A stretch of DNA of 64,000 nucleotides from a virus. The position numbers were made by a program, and so were the translations under genes. A model generated the notes under the pieces. It saw only the letters and a program-made list of their open reading frames with translations, did not search any database and was not told the DNA's origin. Location of the stretch: positions 23,254-87,253 of the IMG/VR virus record IMGVR_UViG_3300042868_008033. One strand, given 5' to 3'. How positions within the stretch are numbered: position 1 is the first letter of the stretch; each line of letters begins with the position of its first letter. Shown here in pieces: positions 31,953 to 38,187 of the stretch.

Positions 31953-31980
31953 TTGCCATTTTCACCAAATCTGGTATAAT
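31953..31980 (+). promoter_or_regulatory. Early promoter (TTGCCA class)
   Basis: TTGCCA (31953-31958), 16-nt spacer, TATAAT (31975-31980), preceded by AGAAAAAAGTTTACAG. 33 nt before the next ATG. Confidence 0.82.
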
Positions 31981-32013
31981 TGACTCTTACAAACAAACAA
32001 ACAAAGGAAAAAA

Positions 32014-32349
32014 ATGTTTACATTCGCATGTGGTTCGGTTGAAGGTTTAACTCTCACTCAAAAGCGTGAGACCCTGAAGGCGCTCAAGGCGTCAATTAAG
32101 CTCGAGGTTGAAACCAAAAAGGCTTTGCGTGGTCTTGCTGCTGACGCTAAACTGAAGGCTGCTGCTGAAAAGCGTGAAGCCGCTATCGCTAAGGCACAAG
32201 CTCGCCTTGAGAAGCTGCTTGCTAAGCAAGTTGGTGCTGTAGGCGCTAAGGCAGTGAAAGCCAACAAGCGCCCAAGCAAAGGCGTGGTGTTCGGTGCTGA
32301 GGACAATGCTATTGCTGCTGCCATCATGGCTCGCAAAGCAACAGCGTAA
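32014..32349 (+). CDS. Basic Ala/Lys-rich coiled-coil protein
   Basis: 111 aa with strong ribosome site AAAGGAAA. Long alanine- and lysine-rich helix (KALKASIKLEVETKKALRGL; KAAAEKREAAIAKAQARLEK), then a basic end (KANKRPSKG). Resembles nucleoid-associated or DNA-condensing small proteins in composition only. About 50% GC and codon choices unlike the AT-rich neighbours. Early expression is likely from its promoter. Confidence 0.65.
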   Translation: MFTFACGSVEGLTLTQKRETLKALKASIKLEVETKKALRGLAADAKLKAAAEKREAAIAKAQARLEKLLAKQVGAVGAKAVKANKRPSKGVVFGAEDNAIAAAIMARKATA

Positions 32350-32358
32350 CCATTCGGG

Positions 32359-32404
32359 TGCTGCGAGGAACGCAGCAACACCAAAAGCCGGTGCCAACAC
32401 CGGC
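32359..32404 (+). other. Two stable hairpins in a 3' untranslated stretch
   Basis: Within the 154-bp gap 32350-32503: stem TGCTGCG/CGCAGCA with loop AGGAA (32359-32377), and stem GCCGGTG/CACCGGC with loop CCAA (32387-32404). No T-run follows, so neither is a standard terminator. They may stabilise the upstream message or form a small RNA. Confidence 0.5.
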
Positions 32405-32503
32405 GCTCGAGTGTAAGGCAAAGGGATCGGATCCCAGAGGCCGCCAGTTGGAAAATTACTGGCACAGTATTTGAAAACAAAAGTTAACAATTTAGGAGTT
32501 AGT

Positions 32504-32635
32504 ATGAATGTATTCATTTTTGTGACTGGTTCTTTGGTCGGCGCATATTATAACACCGCCGTGCTGTCGGTGGCAAGCGCTTGTGCTGGTGCTTGCACTA
32601 GAGGTGCCGAGTTAATACTCCAGCTGGTGGCTTGA
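32504..32635 (+). CDS. Very small hydrophobic protein
   Basis: 43 aa. A strong ribosome site, AGGAG, lies 5 nt before the ATG. It reads MNVFIFVTGSLVGAYYNTAV, then a Ser/Ala/Cys-rich stretch and a hydrophobic end. Likely a small membrane peptide. No family can be assigned at this length. Confidence 0.55.
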   Translation: MNVFIFVTGSLVGAYYNTAVLSVASACAGACTRGAELILQLVA

Positions 32636-32651
32636 GTTAAAAAGTATTAGG

Positions 32652-32679
32652 TTGCCATTTTCGGTGGCCGTGTTATACT
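32652..32679 (+). promoter_or_regulatory. Early promoter-operator cassette before the gp88-like gene
   Basis: TTGCCA (32652-32657), 16-nt spacer, TATACT (32674-32679), with GAGTTAAAAAGTATTAGG directly upstream. 30 nt before the ATG. Confidence 0.8.
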
Positions 32680-32709
32680 CCTTCCATCAAATCAAGAAAG
32701 CAAAGCGAA

Positions 32710-33357
32710 ATGAACAAATTATCCAAAACCTCAAAGCTCGACAATATCCTCAGCTGGTCCCTTCAGGCTCTCGAAACCTGCCAAGGTTCTATTGGTGCGG
32801 ATGGTGAGCTCGTTCCCGCTTGTGCTGGTTGCTACGCCACGCAAGGCACATATAATTTCCCTGGCACCAAAAAAGTGCGCTTCGATAATAAGCAAGCATG
32901 GCAGGATGATGCTTGGGTGGATACAATGGTTGCTGCTCTCAAAAAGCAAAGCTACTTCCGCTGGTTTGATTCTGGCGATATGTACTCCATACAGTTAGCG
33001 CTCAAAATGTATGCTGTGATGGTTAAGACCCCCCACGTGAAGCACTGGTTGCCCACACGGATGCACAAATTCGCTAAGTATCAGCAGGTGCTCACCAAAA
33101 TGGCTGCTCTGCCTAATGTGATGGTGCGCCCTAGCAGTGATGCTATAAATGGCACATATACTGCTGGTGTACATGGTAGCACTATATTGCCAGAAGGTAT
33201 GCCGGTGCCTGCTGGTGTTAAGGTTTGCACGGCACCAACTACAAATGGCAAGTGCTCTGGTTGCCGTGCTTGCTATTCTAAAGAGGTCCCAGTGGTTGCA
33301 TATATTGCCCACGGCCGCAAAATGGCAAAAGTTATTCGGTTGGCAGTGGCTGCTTAA
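32710..33357 (+). CDS. GP88-family phage protein (Cys-rich)
   Basis: 215 aa. Typical blocks are PACAGCYATQGTYNFP, RWFDSGDMYSIQLALKM, HWLPTRMHKF, NVMVRPSSDAING and a C-terminal CSGCRACYSKEVPVVAYI. The paired Cys clusters suggest a metal or Fe-S site. The family is found in many phages and is also called gene product 88; no function is proven. It is the last gene of the plus island and is followed by a strong terminator. Confidence 0.75.
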   Translation: MNKLSKTSKLDNILSWSLQALETCQGSIGADGELVPACAGCYATQGTYNFPGTKKVRFDNKQAWQDDAWVDTMVAALKKQSYFRWFDSGDMYSIQLALKMYAVMVKTPHVKHWLPTRMHKFAKYQQVLTKMAALPNVMVRPSSDAINGTYTAGVHGSTILPEGMPVPAGVKVCTAPTTNGKCSGCRACYSKEVPVVAYIAHGRKMAKVIRLAVAA

Positions 33358-33403
33358 GGTTTTCGCTCTCCCCACTTGAGGCTAGGCTGGATGGTGGGGT
33401 TTA

Positions 33404-33437
33404 GAGGCAGTGCTGTAATGGTGCTGCCTCTTTTTTT
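33404..33437 (+). terminator. Rho-independent terminator of the plus-strand island
   Basis: Stem GAGGCAG (33404-33410) with CTGCCTC (33424-33430), 13-nt loop, then a run of T to 33437. It ends the plus island just before convergent minus-strand transcription. Confidence 0.9.
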
Positions 33438-33563
33438 GGCTCTGCTGGAGCTGCTGTCCGAGCAGTAGCGGTGAGGGATGGGGGTGCGGTAGGTAAGTGA
33501 TTAGCTAAAAAAGTGCCACCTGGTCAAACTCTTTTTTCTCATTTTTTATTTTCTGGGGCCCCG
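33438..33563. other. Convergent intergenic stretch
   Basis: Gap between the plus island and the end of the minus-strand operon. It holds a GGGGCCCC palindrome near 33556 and A/T runs (33509-33514, 33531-33550), which could help stop minus-strand transcription. No reading frame or promoter is seen. Confidence 0.4.
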
Positions 33564-33749
33564 TTAAGGGTTTCGAAATTTTTTCTCGGAGGATCCTCTT
33601 GATACCGGGAATTTTTCCAGGTCCAGCTTTCGCTCCTCTGCAAATTTCTGTGATTCTTCTAATGAACCAATCTCATAGCCTTTATCTGGATGCACTCTCA
33701 AAGCATTCTCAAGGTTCTCTATAATTCTCTGTACGTCACTATGTTTCAT
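33564..33749 (-). CDS. Small hypothetical protein
   Basis: 61 aa: HSDVQRIIENLENALRVHPD, then an acidic-basic helix (LEESQKFAEERKLDLEKF) and a basic tail. Overlaps the upstream gene by 11 nt in another frame. No family recognised. Last gene of its minus-strand operon. Confidence 0.55.
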   Translation of the reverse strand: MKHSDVQRIIENLENALRVHPDKGYEIGSLEESQKFAEERKLDLEKFPVSRGSSEKKFRNP

Positions 33750-34017
33750 TTTCAGTTTTCAATTGTATCCACATTACTAAGGCATTCTCAAGGTTCTCAT
33801 TGACCTTATCTGATGCCACTCTCAGAGCCACCAGAATATCCATAGCATCCTCTCTTTCATACCAAGTACCAACGAGTCTGCCTGTAGGGTTTCTGATACC
33901 TCTGATAGTATTGCAATCGTATACATGGACCCACTCTTTACGTGAAAGGCCTCTCTCTTTTATCCATTGGCAATATTGGTCATAGTTACCTGCAACAACA
34001 AAATATCTCTGTGTCAT
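33739..34017 (-). CDS. Hypothetical protein
   Basis: 92 aa: an N-terminal beta-type strand (QRYFVVAGNYDQYCQWIKER), then WVHVYDCNTIRGIRNPTGRL and GTWYERED. The pattern (short strands with a GTWY..R motif) occurs in small phage proteins. Function unknown. Confidence 0.6.
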   Translation of the reverse strand: MTQRYFVVAGNYDQYCQWIKERGLSRKEWVHVYDCNTIRGIRNPTGRLVGTWYEREDAMDILVALRVASDKVNENLENALVMWIQLKTENET

Positions 34018-34030
34018 TACTCTTTAACTC

Positions 34031-34207
34031 CTACACCATCTCATCAACGTTATTACCTTTACTGAAGTACTGTGTTTTCATTATCTGCAATTCTTCCTGA
34101 CGGTCTTTGATTACTTTAATCTGTTGTTGTTTGATTGTTTCTTGGTGTACAAGTTTCTGTAGTTCAATTTTGTGTGCCATTGCGGCATTAATACCACTTG
34201 CTTTCAT
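34031..34207 (-). CDS. Small helical protein
   Basis: 58 aa from the ATG overlapping the upstream TGA (ATGA). Glutamine- and lysine-rich helix (QKLVHQETIKQQQIKVIKDR). Probably coiled coil. No family recognised. Confidence 0.55.
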   Translation of the reverse strand: MKASGINAAMAHKIELQKLVHQETIKQQQIKVIKDRQEELQIMKTQYFSKGNNVDEMV

Positions 34208-34425
34208 AGTTTCTCTCCACAGTGAGGACAATTTTTAGTTGACACATTACGCATCTCTTTCAGTGTCTTGTTTAGTTTACGTGCATCGGCAGTAATACGC
34301 TTTATGGCTTTACGGTCACGCTCGTGTTTAGCTTTGTTCAATTCTTCTTTAAGGTGTAGTTTCATCTTAGTCAATCGACCCTCAAAGATTTCAATAAAGC
34401 CAGTTATGCCAGTCGATTCACTCAT
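34204..34425 (-). CDS. Small protein with helical region and CPHC end
   Basis: 73 aa. A basic coiled-coil region (LHLKEELNKAKHERDRKAIK) is followed by a C-terminal NCPHCGEKL, half of a zinc ribbon. It could pair with another half by dimerising. Function unknown. Confidence 0.6.
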   Translation of the reverse strand: MSESTGITGFIEIFEGRLTKMKLHLKEELNKAKHERDRKAIKRITADARKLNKTLKEMRNVSTKNCPHCGEKL

Positions 34426-34440
34426 TATTTCACTCCTTAA

Positions 34441-34776
34441 TTAAACATCCATTGCACATTGATATTGCCGCTCCGCATCACAATCACACAATGTCTCATA
34501 ATCTCCGTGAATTTCTTCTGCATAGGGGCAAGTATGTAATACATTAGGCTCTGTGGATTGTTCTTCAAGTCCGAAATGTTGTTTGATAGCAGTGACATAT
34601 AAATTGCTTTGATACGCTCCGGCTGCTTTTTCTTCGTATGATGCCCCTTCGTTCATACAGGCTTGAGCACATTCTGCTATAATCAACTCGGCGAACTTTT
34701 GTAGCTGCATTGAGTTTACTTCGGGGTAATGACTGCCACCTGCTTGAAGTGCTATTTCTCGAATTCGTTCGTTCAT
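34441..34776 (-). CDS. MNERI small-protein family member with extra C-terminal domain
   Basis: 111 aa. Residues 1-45 follow the family (MNERIREIALQAG; KFAELIIAECAQACMNEG). A linker GLEEQSTEPN and a Cys/His-containing tail (TCPYAEEIHGDYETLCDCDA) are unique to this copy and may bind metal. Relatives are at 14783, 24926 and 25142. Confidence 0.62.
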   Translation of the reverse strand: MNERIREIALQAGGSHYPEVNSMQLQKFAELIIAECAQACMNEGASYEEKAAGAYQSNLYVTAIKQHFGLEEQSTEPNVLHTCPYAEEIHGDYETLCDCDAERQYQCAMDV

Positions 34777-34779
34777 TTT

Positions 34780-34980
34780 TCACCAACTACTTTCATCTAC
34801 GATTGTTTTCTCTATTATTACCATATCGCCGTTGATGACAGTTGGCAACGACACTTTGACGATTGAACCGATACCAGATGACGAATCAACGGTCACGGTT
34901 ACGTAGTCAGAATCCGGATACTTATCACAGAATGTTTTGATAGCTATCAGGTCTTCTTGGTGTAGGTGTAGTTTACTCAT
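34780..34980 (-). CDS. Small hypothetical protein
   Basis: 66 aa: LHLHQEDLIAIKTFCDKYPD, then beta strands (YVTVTVDSSSGIGSIVKVSL). Coupled to the next upstream gene by a 4-nt overlap. This alpha-then-beta layout is seen in short phage proteins; function unknown. Confidence 0.6.
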   Translation of the reverse strand: MSKLHLHQEDLIAIKTFCDKYPDSDYVTVTVDSSSGIGSIVKVSLPTVINGDMVIIEKTIVDESSW

Positions 34981-35270
34981 AGTGATATCTCCGGATTGCT
35001 AGTAGAATCACCTGCACCCAATATGCAAGCCAGTTTACTATCGTATTCGATGAGTGTCCAGCTTCGTTTCTCTTTGTTAACCAATAGTGTCACATGCGTA
35101 CCATTAGTTGTTTTGCCGACCCAAACTGGCATCTCTTTGTATTCTTCTGTAAAGTATCGCATTACGGATTCGGCATTTGAACATCTTATTGATTTCGACA
35201 GAGTAATGACTTCTTGTGCGAATGTTGTAGTGCTGAACAGGAGTGCTAAGGTGATGATTGTTTTACGCAT
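34977..35270 (-). CDS. Secreted hypothetical protein
   Basis: 97 aa with a Sec signal peptide (RKTIITLALLFSTTTFAQ, likely cut after TFA). The mature part has two Cys and WVGKTTNGTHVTLLVNKEKR, suggesting a small periplasmic beta protein. Function unknown; the host-envelope location is predicted from sequence. Confidence 0.65.
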   Translation of the reverse strand: MRKTIITLALLFSTTTFAQEVITLSKSIRCSNAESVMRYFTEEYKEMPVWVGKTTNGTHVTLLVNKEKRSWTLIEYDSKLACILGAGDSTSNPEISL

Positions 35271-35377
35271 TGTGGTTCCTCTATGTGTTGCATGGCTCGT
35301 TCGTGAAGTTTATCCCATACGTCTGGTTCTCCCCAGAAAAGGAAGAATAAAATCAGAATTACCAGTAAGTCAGTCAT
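35246..35377 (-). CDS. Very small membrane-anchored protein
   Basis: 43 aa. Its ATG lies in an 8-nt overlap (ATGACTGA) with the upstream stop. One hydrophobic helix (LLVILILFFLFW) is followed by a charged tail (VWDKLHERAMQHIEEPQC) overlapping the next gene by 25 nt. Supported by coupling only. Confidence 0.5.
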   Translation of the reverse strand: MTDLLVILILFFLFWGEPDVWDKLHERAMQHIEEPQCVKQSSP

Positions 35378-35855
35378 TTTCTAGGACCTTCAGGAATTCT
35401 TCCGGAAGGCGGACGTTGGAAAGTCCGGAGGCGCTTGAAAACATCGGTGCTATCTGAGAAGGAGTATAACCAGCAAGGCCACATCCAATAGCAGTAACAT
35501 TAAATACCAGATTAGGCATATACTTAGCAAACTCTATGAATTGATTGACGTATACTCTAATGTAAGTTAATGGCAAGGTTTCGATATTCTGGTCTTTTGT
35601 TGGAATACCATAAGAGTCGCCTTGTAGTCCGACACCAACACCATAGATGGCACCGTGGTTGTCAGCAGCAAACTTTGCGGCACCAGCACCGTGTCGGCCG
35701 GCCAGGTTCGAACCAAAGACAAAGATTTCTCTTAGAGGTGTCGGTGTTCGGCCAATACAGAGTTCACAATCCGGTTCATCACAGGTATCTTCCAACCATT
35801 CGTTGGTCTGTTCGTCATAATATGCATCATACTGTTCTGAATATTTCTGGTTCAT
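35370..35855 (-). CDS. Macro-domain-like phage protein (A1S_2505 type)
   Basis: 161 aa. An N-terminal Cys knuckle (EPDCELCIGR) precedes the characteristic FVFGSNLAGRHGAGAAKFA, IYGVGVGLQGDSYGIPTKD and FNVTAIGCGLAGYTPSQIA. This fold relates to macro domains, which bind or process ADP-ribose. The phage family is widespread and activity is not shown. A role in removing ADP-ribose marks would be inference. Confidence 0.72.
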   Translation of the reverse strand: MNQKYSEQYDAYYDEQTNEWLEDTCDEPDCELCIGRTPTPLREIFVFGSNLAGRHGAGAAKFAADNHGAIYGVGVGLQGDSYGIPTKDQNIETLPLTYIRVYVNQFIEFAKYMPNLVFNVTAIGCGLAGYTPSQIAPMFSSASGLSNVRLPEEFLKVLEND

Positions 35856-35976
35856 AATGTTTCATCATCTTTATGCAATGGGCAAATTGTATAGGTTCGT
35901 GGTCAGGATCCGGTAAGTTATCACCGTGTTTCTGTTTCAGTTTCTCATAAATGGCTAAGGCCTGTTCATCGGTCAT
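35827..35976 (-). CDS. Small conserved phage protein
   Basis: 49 aa: MTDEQALAIYEKLKQKHGDN, then PDPDHEPIQFAHCIKMMKHY. The DPDHEPI.FAHC motif recurs in short proteins of many phages. Overlaps the next gene start by 29 nt. Function unknown. Confidence 0.62.
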   Translation of the reverse strand: MTDEQALAIYEKLKQKHGDNLPDPDHEPIQFAHCIKMMKHYEPEIFRTV

Positions 35977-35985
35977 TATATATCT

Positions 35986-37197
35986 TTAGTTTTTCTTTAT
36001 TGGTATTATTGAAGGTTTTAAATCAACACCAATATTTTTCAAATCCCACATTTGAACATCATTAATCAAATCACTTTCTTTAATTTTTATTGGCTTAAAC
36101 CATTCGTCTTTCCAATATTGCATTGGTTTATATTTGTATGTATATTTTTCAGGTACGACATCCAATTGAGGTAGTCCCATATTTTTGTAAGCATCTCTTG
36201 TGATAACTTGGTGTACAAAATTTGTAATTGGTCCACGATAGAACTGACACCAAGGTCCAACATCAAGTTCTTCCATATCTATATTAGTAACATCCGGCCA
36301 TTGTATTAAACGTAAATCAATTCCCTTCCAATTCATCATGATATGATAAGGATTATTATCTGATTTAGATATTGAGATTTCATCTCCAAGAATGTTTTTG
36401 ATGTACTTAATCATTTTACTCAAATAAGAACGTTCCTTATCCGAACTTCTTCCAATAAAACTACCACAACGAATTCTGAAATGGTCTATTTTTGGATTAG
36501 CCAATAATCTTATTTCATTTAATATTTCAGGTAAATGTTCGTAACTCTCTATAGTATAACCGACATAACCACAACCAACACCATATTCTAATATGTTGTT
36601 TAAACCACGAAGTTGTTTATTATGTACTTTTAATCCTTGATAACTACTGTGATTTAATCCTACGCATACGCTTTTAAGTCCAGATTGAAATATCTTTTTC
36701 GTCCAATCAGCACTACTAAATTTCAATCCGTTTGATAATAATTCAAATTGTTCAAAACCCAAAGAGTCTATTTGTTTACACAAATCAAAAAAATCCGGCC
36801 TCAATGTAGCCTCAGCTCCAGCCAACATAGGAATACCAGTTTTTGGAAAACCATCAATTTGTTTTATGATATCTTCTATTTTTCTATCTGTGATTTTATT
36901 ATCAGGTAAATGATAACAATGTGGACATTCTAATTGACACCTATCACTAGCTTCAAATAAAATTTGATTGACAGATGAATTTGATATTGGTAATTTTTCT
37001 TTTAGGTCCTCATACATTTCTTGAAAATGTTCAATACCGTAATAAAATTCAACATCTGTTTCTACAACACTATGCATAATACCATGTTGCGGACATTTTT
37101 TGGCCATTAAAATTTCTTTATCATTTTCATATACAATTCCTGGTATATGTTTATAACAATGATTACAAAGACTAACTGTTTTATGTATGAAAAACAT
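35986..37197 (-). CDS. Radical SAM enzyme of the Tes/MJ0619-like type
   Basis: 403 aa. An N-terminal Cys/His knuckle (SLCNHCYKHIPG at C11/C14; KKCPQHG at C35) precedes the radical SAM motif CQLECPHC (C87, C91, C94). This layout is characteristic of the Tes (tetraether lipid synthase)/MJ0619 methylase group. AT-rich, well below the average of its neighbours, and its family is unusual for a phage, so horizontal acquisition is likely. The substrate is unknown; lipid or pterin chemistry would be inference from relatives. Confidence 0.75.
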   Translation of the reverse strand: MFFIHKTVSLCNHCYKHIPGIVYENDKEILMAKKCPQHGIMHSVVETDVEFYYGIEHFQEMYEDLKEKLPISNSSVNQILFEASDRCQLECPHCYHLPDNKITDRKIEDIIKQIDGFPKTGIPMLAGAEATLRPDFFDLCKQIDSLGFEQFELLSNGLKFSSADWTKKIFQSGLKSVCVGLNHSSYQGLKVHNKQLRGLNNILEYGVGCGYVGYTIESYEHLPEILNEIRLLANPKIDHFRIRCGSFIGRSSDKERSYLSKMIKYIKNILGDEISISKSDNNPYHIMMNWKGIDLRLIQWPDVTNIDMEELDVGPWCQFYRGPITNFVHQVITRDAYKNMGLPQLDVVPEKYTYKYKPMQYWKDEWFKPIKIKESDLINDVQMWDLKNIGVDLKPSIIPIKKN

Positions 37198-37673
37198 TAT
37201 TCAATAAAATATCTGTTAACAACTACTTCTAAGATTTCCATAACTTGTTCTGCTGTCAATGAATTGTCTTCTGCCAGCCTGTCTTCCAAAGGAATGACAT
37301 ACCAACGCCAAGCATCTTCTTCTTCAAGAAACTCATGCCATGCAAACAAACAAACTTCTTCATCTGGACGGTGTTGCACCATATTACCAAATGTGAAAGA
37401 ATGTGTATCGTGTTCAGGAAAAACAAAACCACGTTTTGCAGAATCTTTATGAATATAGATTGCATATGATTCTAGGTTTGTATTACCGTGTTCTACGTAT
37501 TCGTAGTCACCATTGGCATCTTCAGTTTCTAAATCACCATAACCATCAAATGCAACTTTGATTTCAGAAATAGGAGAAATGTTATCACCAATTTCTGGTT
37601 CTAGAACCTCAGTCCTATTTTTTAATATTTTAATTAAATATTCTTCGAATTTATTATAACCGTATTCGTCCAT
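37197..37673 (-). CDS. Hypothetical acidic protein
   Basis: 158 aa, acidic, aromatic-rich (YGYNKFEEYLIKILKNRTEV; CLFAWHEFLEEEDAWRWYVI). The ATG overlaps no other gene, but its end shares a base with the radical SAM start. No family recognised. Possibly a partner of the radical SAM enzyme by position only. Confidence 0.58.
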   Translation of the reverse strand: MDEYGYNKFEEYLIKILKNRTEVLEPEIGDNISPISEIKVAFDGYGDLETEDANGDYEYVEHGNTNLESYAIYIHKDSAKRGFVFPEHDTHSFTFGNMVQHRPDEEVCLFAWHEFLEEEDAWRWYVIPLEDRLAEDNSLTAEQVMEILEVVVNRYFIE

Positions 37674-37674
37674 T

Positions 37675-37953
37675 TTATACCTCTTTATAAATGTTAGACC
37701 AGATTTTCAGTTTCTCTTTTTTGGCCTGTCTGGCTGCGTTAATATTACTGTCAGAAACAATACACTTCTCTACCATAATATCTATCATAGCCAAAAGGTC
37801 TCCAACTTCTTCTTCCAAACTCTGCATGTTACTTTTGTTTGTAACAGGATGCACGGAGTCAAAACCGAAACGGAAAATCTTTGAGATTGCCTGCGTCACT
37901 TCAGCACATTCTTCCTGTGTGATACAGAAAATCTCTTTGGTCTTTTTATCCAT
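37675..37953 (-). CDS. MazG-like NTP pyrophosphohydrolase
   Basis: 92 aa from the second ATG behind GAGG, within an 8-nt overlap with the upstream stop. The MazG helix pattern is present: E-E-x-A-E (TQEECAEVTQAISK) and EEVGDLLAMIDIM with the E-x2-D set for magnesium. These enzymes hydrolyse nucleoside triphosphates. Short single-domain form; a second MazG-like gene is at 47646. Confidence 0.72.
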   Translation of the reverse strand: MDKKTKEIFCITQEECAEVTQAISKIFRFGFDSVHPVTNKSNMQSLEEEVGDLLAMIDIMVEKCIVSDSNINAARQAKKEKLKIWSNIYKEV

Positions 37954-38179
37954 TAATAACCTCATTCAACAAAACTTGGTTGCCATCGGCACCTTGACAC
38001 CAAGATTCGGCAAAATCTTCTGCTTCACTCTCGGTACGAATCGTGGTTCGTTGTACCACTTTGTTCTCAATGTACAAGGCAACTTCCCAAACATCAAACT
38101 GTCTGTCGAGAACACCTCTAGCAAGTCTAGTCACGGTAGCCTTTCTACCTGCACCATAATATTCTGAATAAATTTCCAT
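37946..38179 (-). CDS. Small hypothetical protein
   Basis: 77 aa, beta-rich: YSEYYGAGRKATVTRLARGV, then FDVWEVALYIENKVVQRTTI and an acidic helix. The pattern occurs in small T4-like phage proteins. Coupled to the MazG-like gene. Confidence 0.6.
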   Translation of the reverse strand: MEIYSEYYGAGRKATVTRLARGVLDRQFDVWEVALYIENKVVQRTTIRTESEAEDFAESWCQGADGNQVLLNEVING

Positions 38180-38187
38180 AATAACTC

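Noticed and set aside
34996-35457. 153-codon plus-strand frame
   Set aside because: It overlaps three minus-strand genes with signal peptide or conserved motifs; shadow frame.
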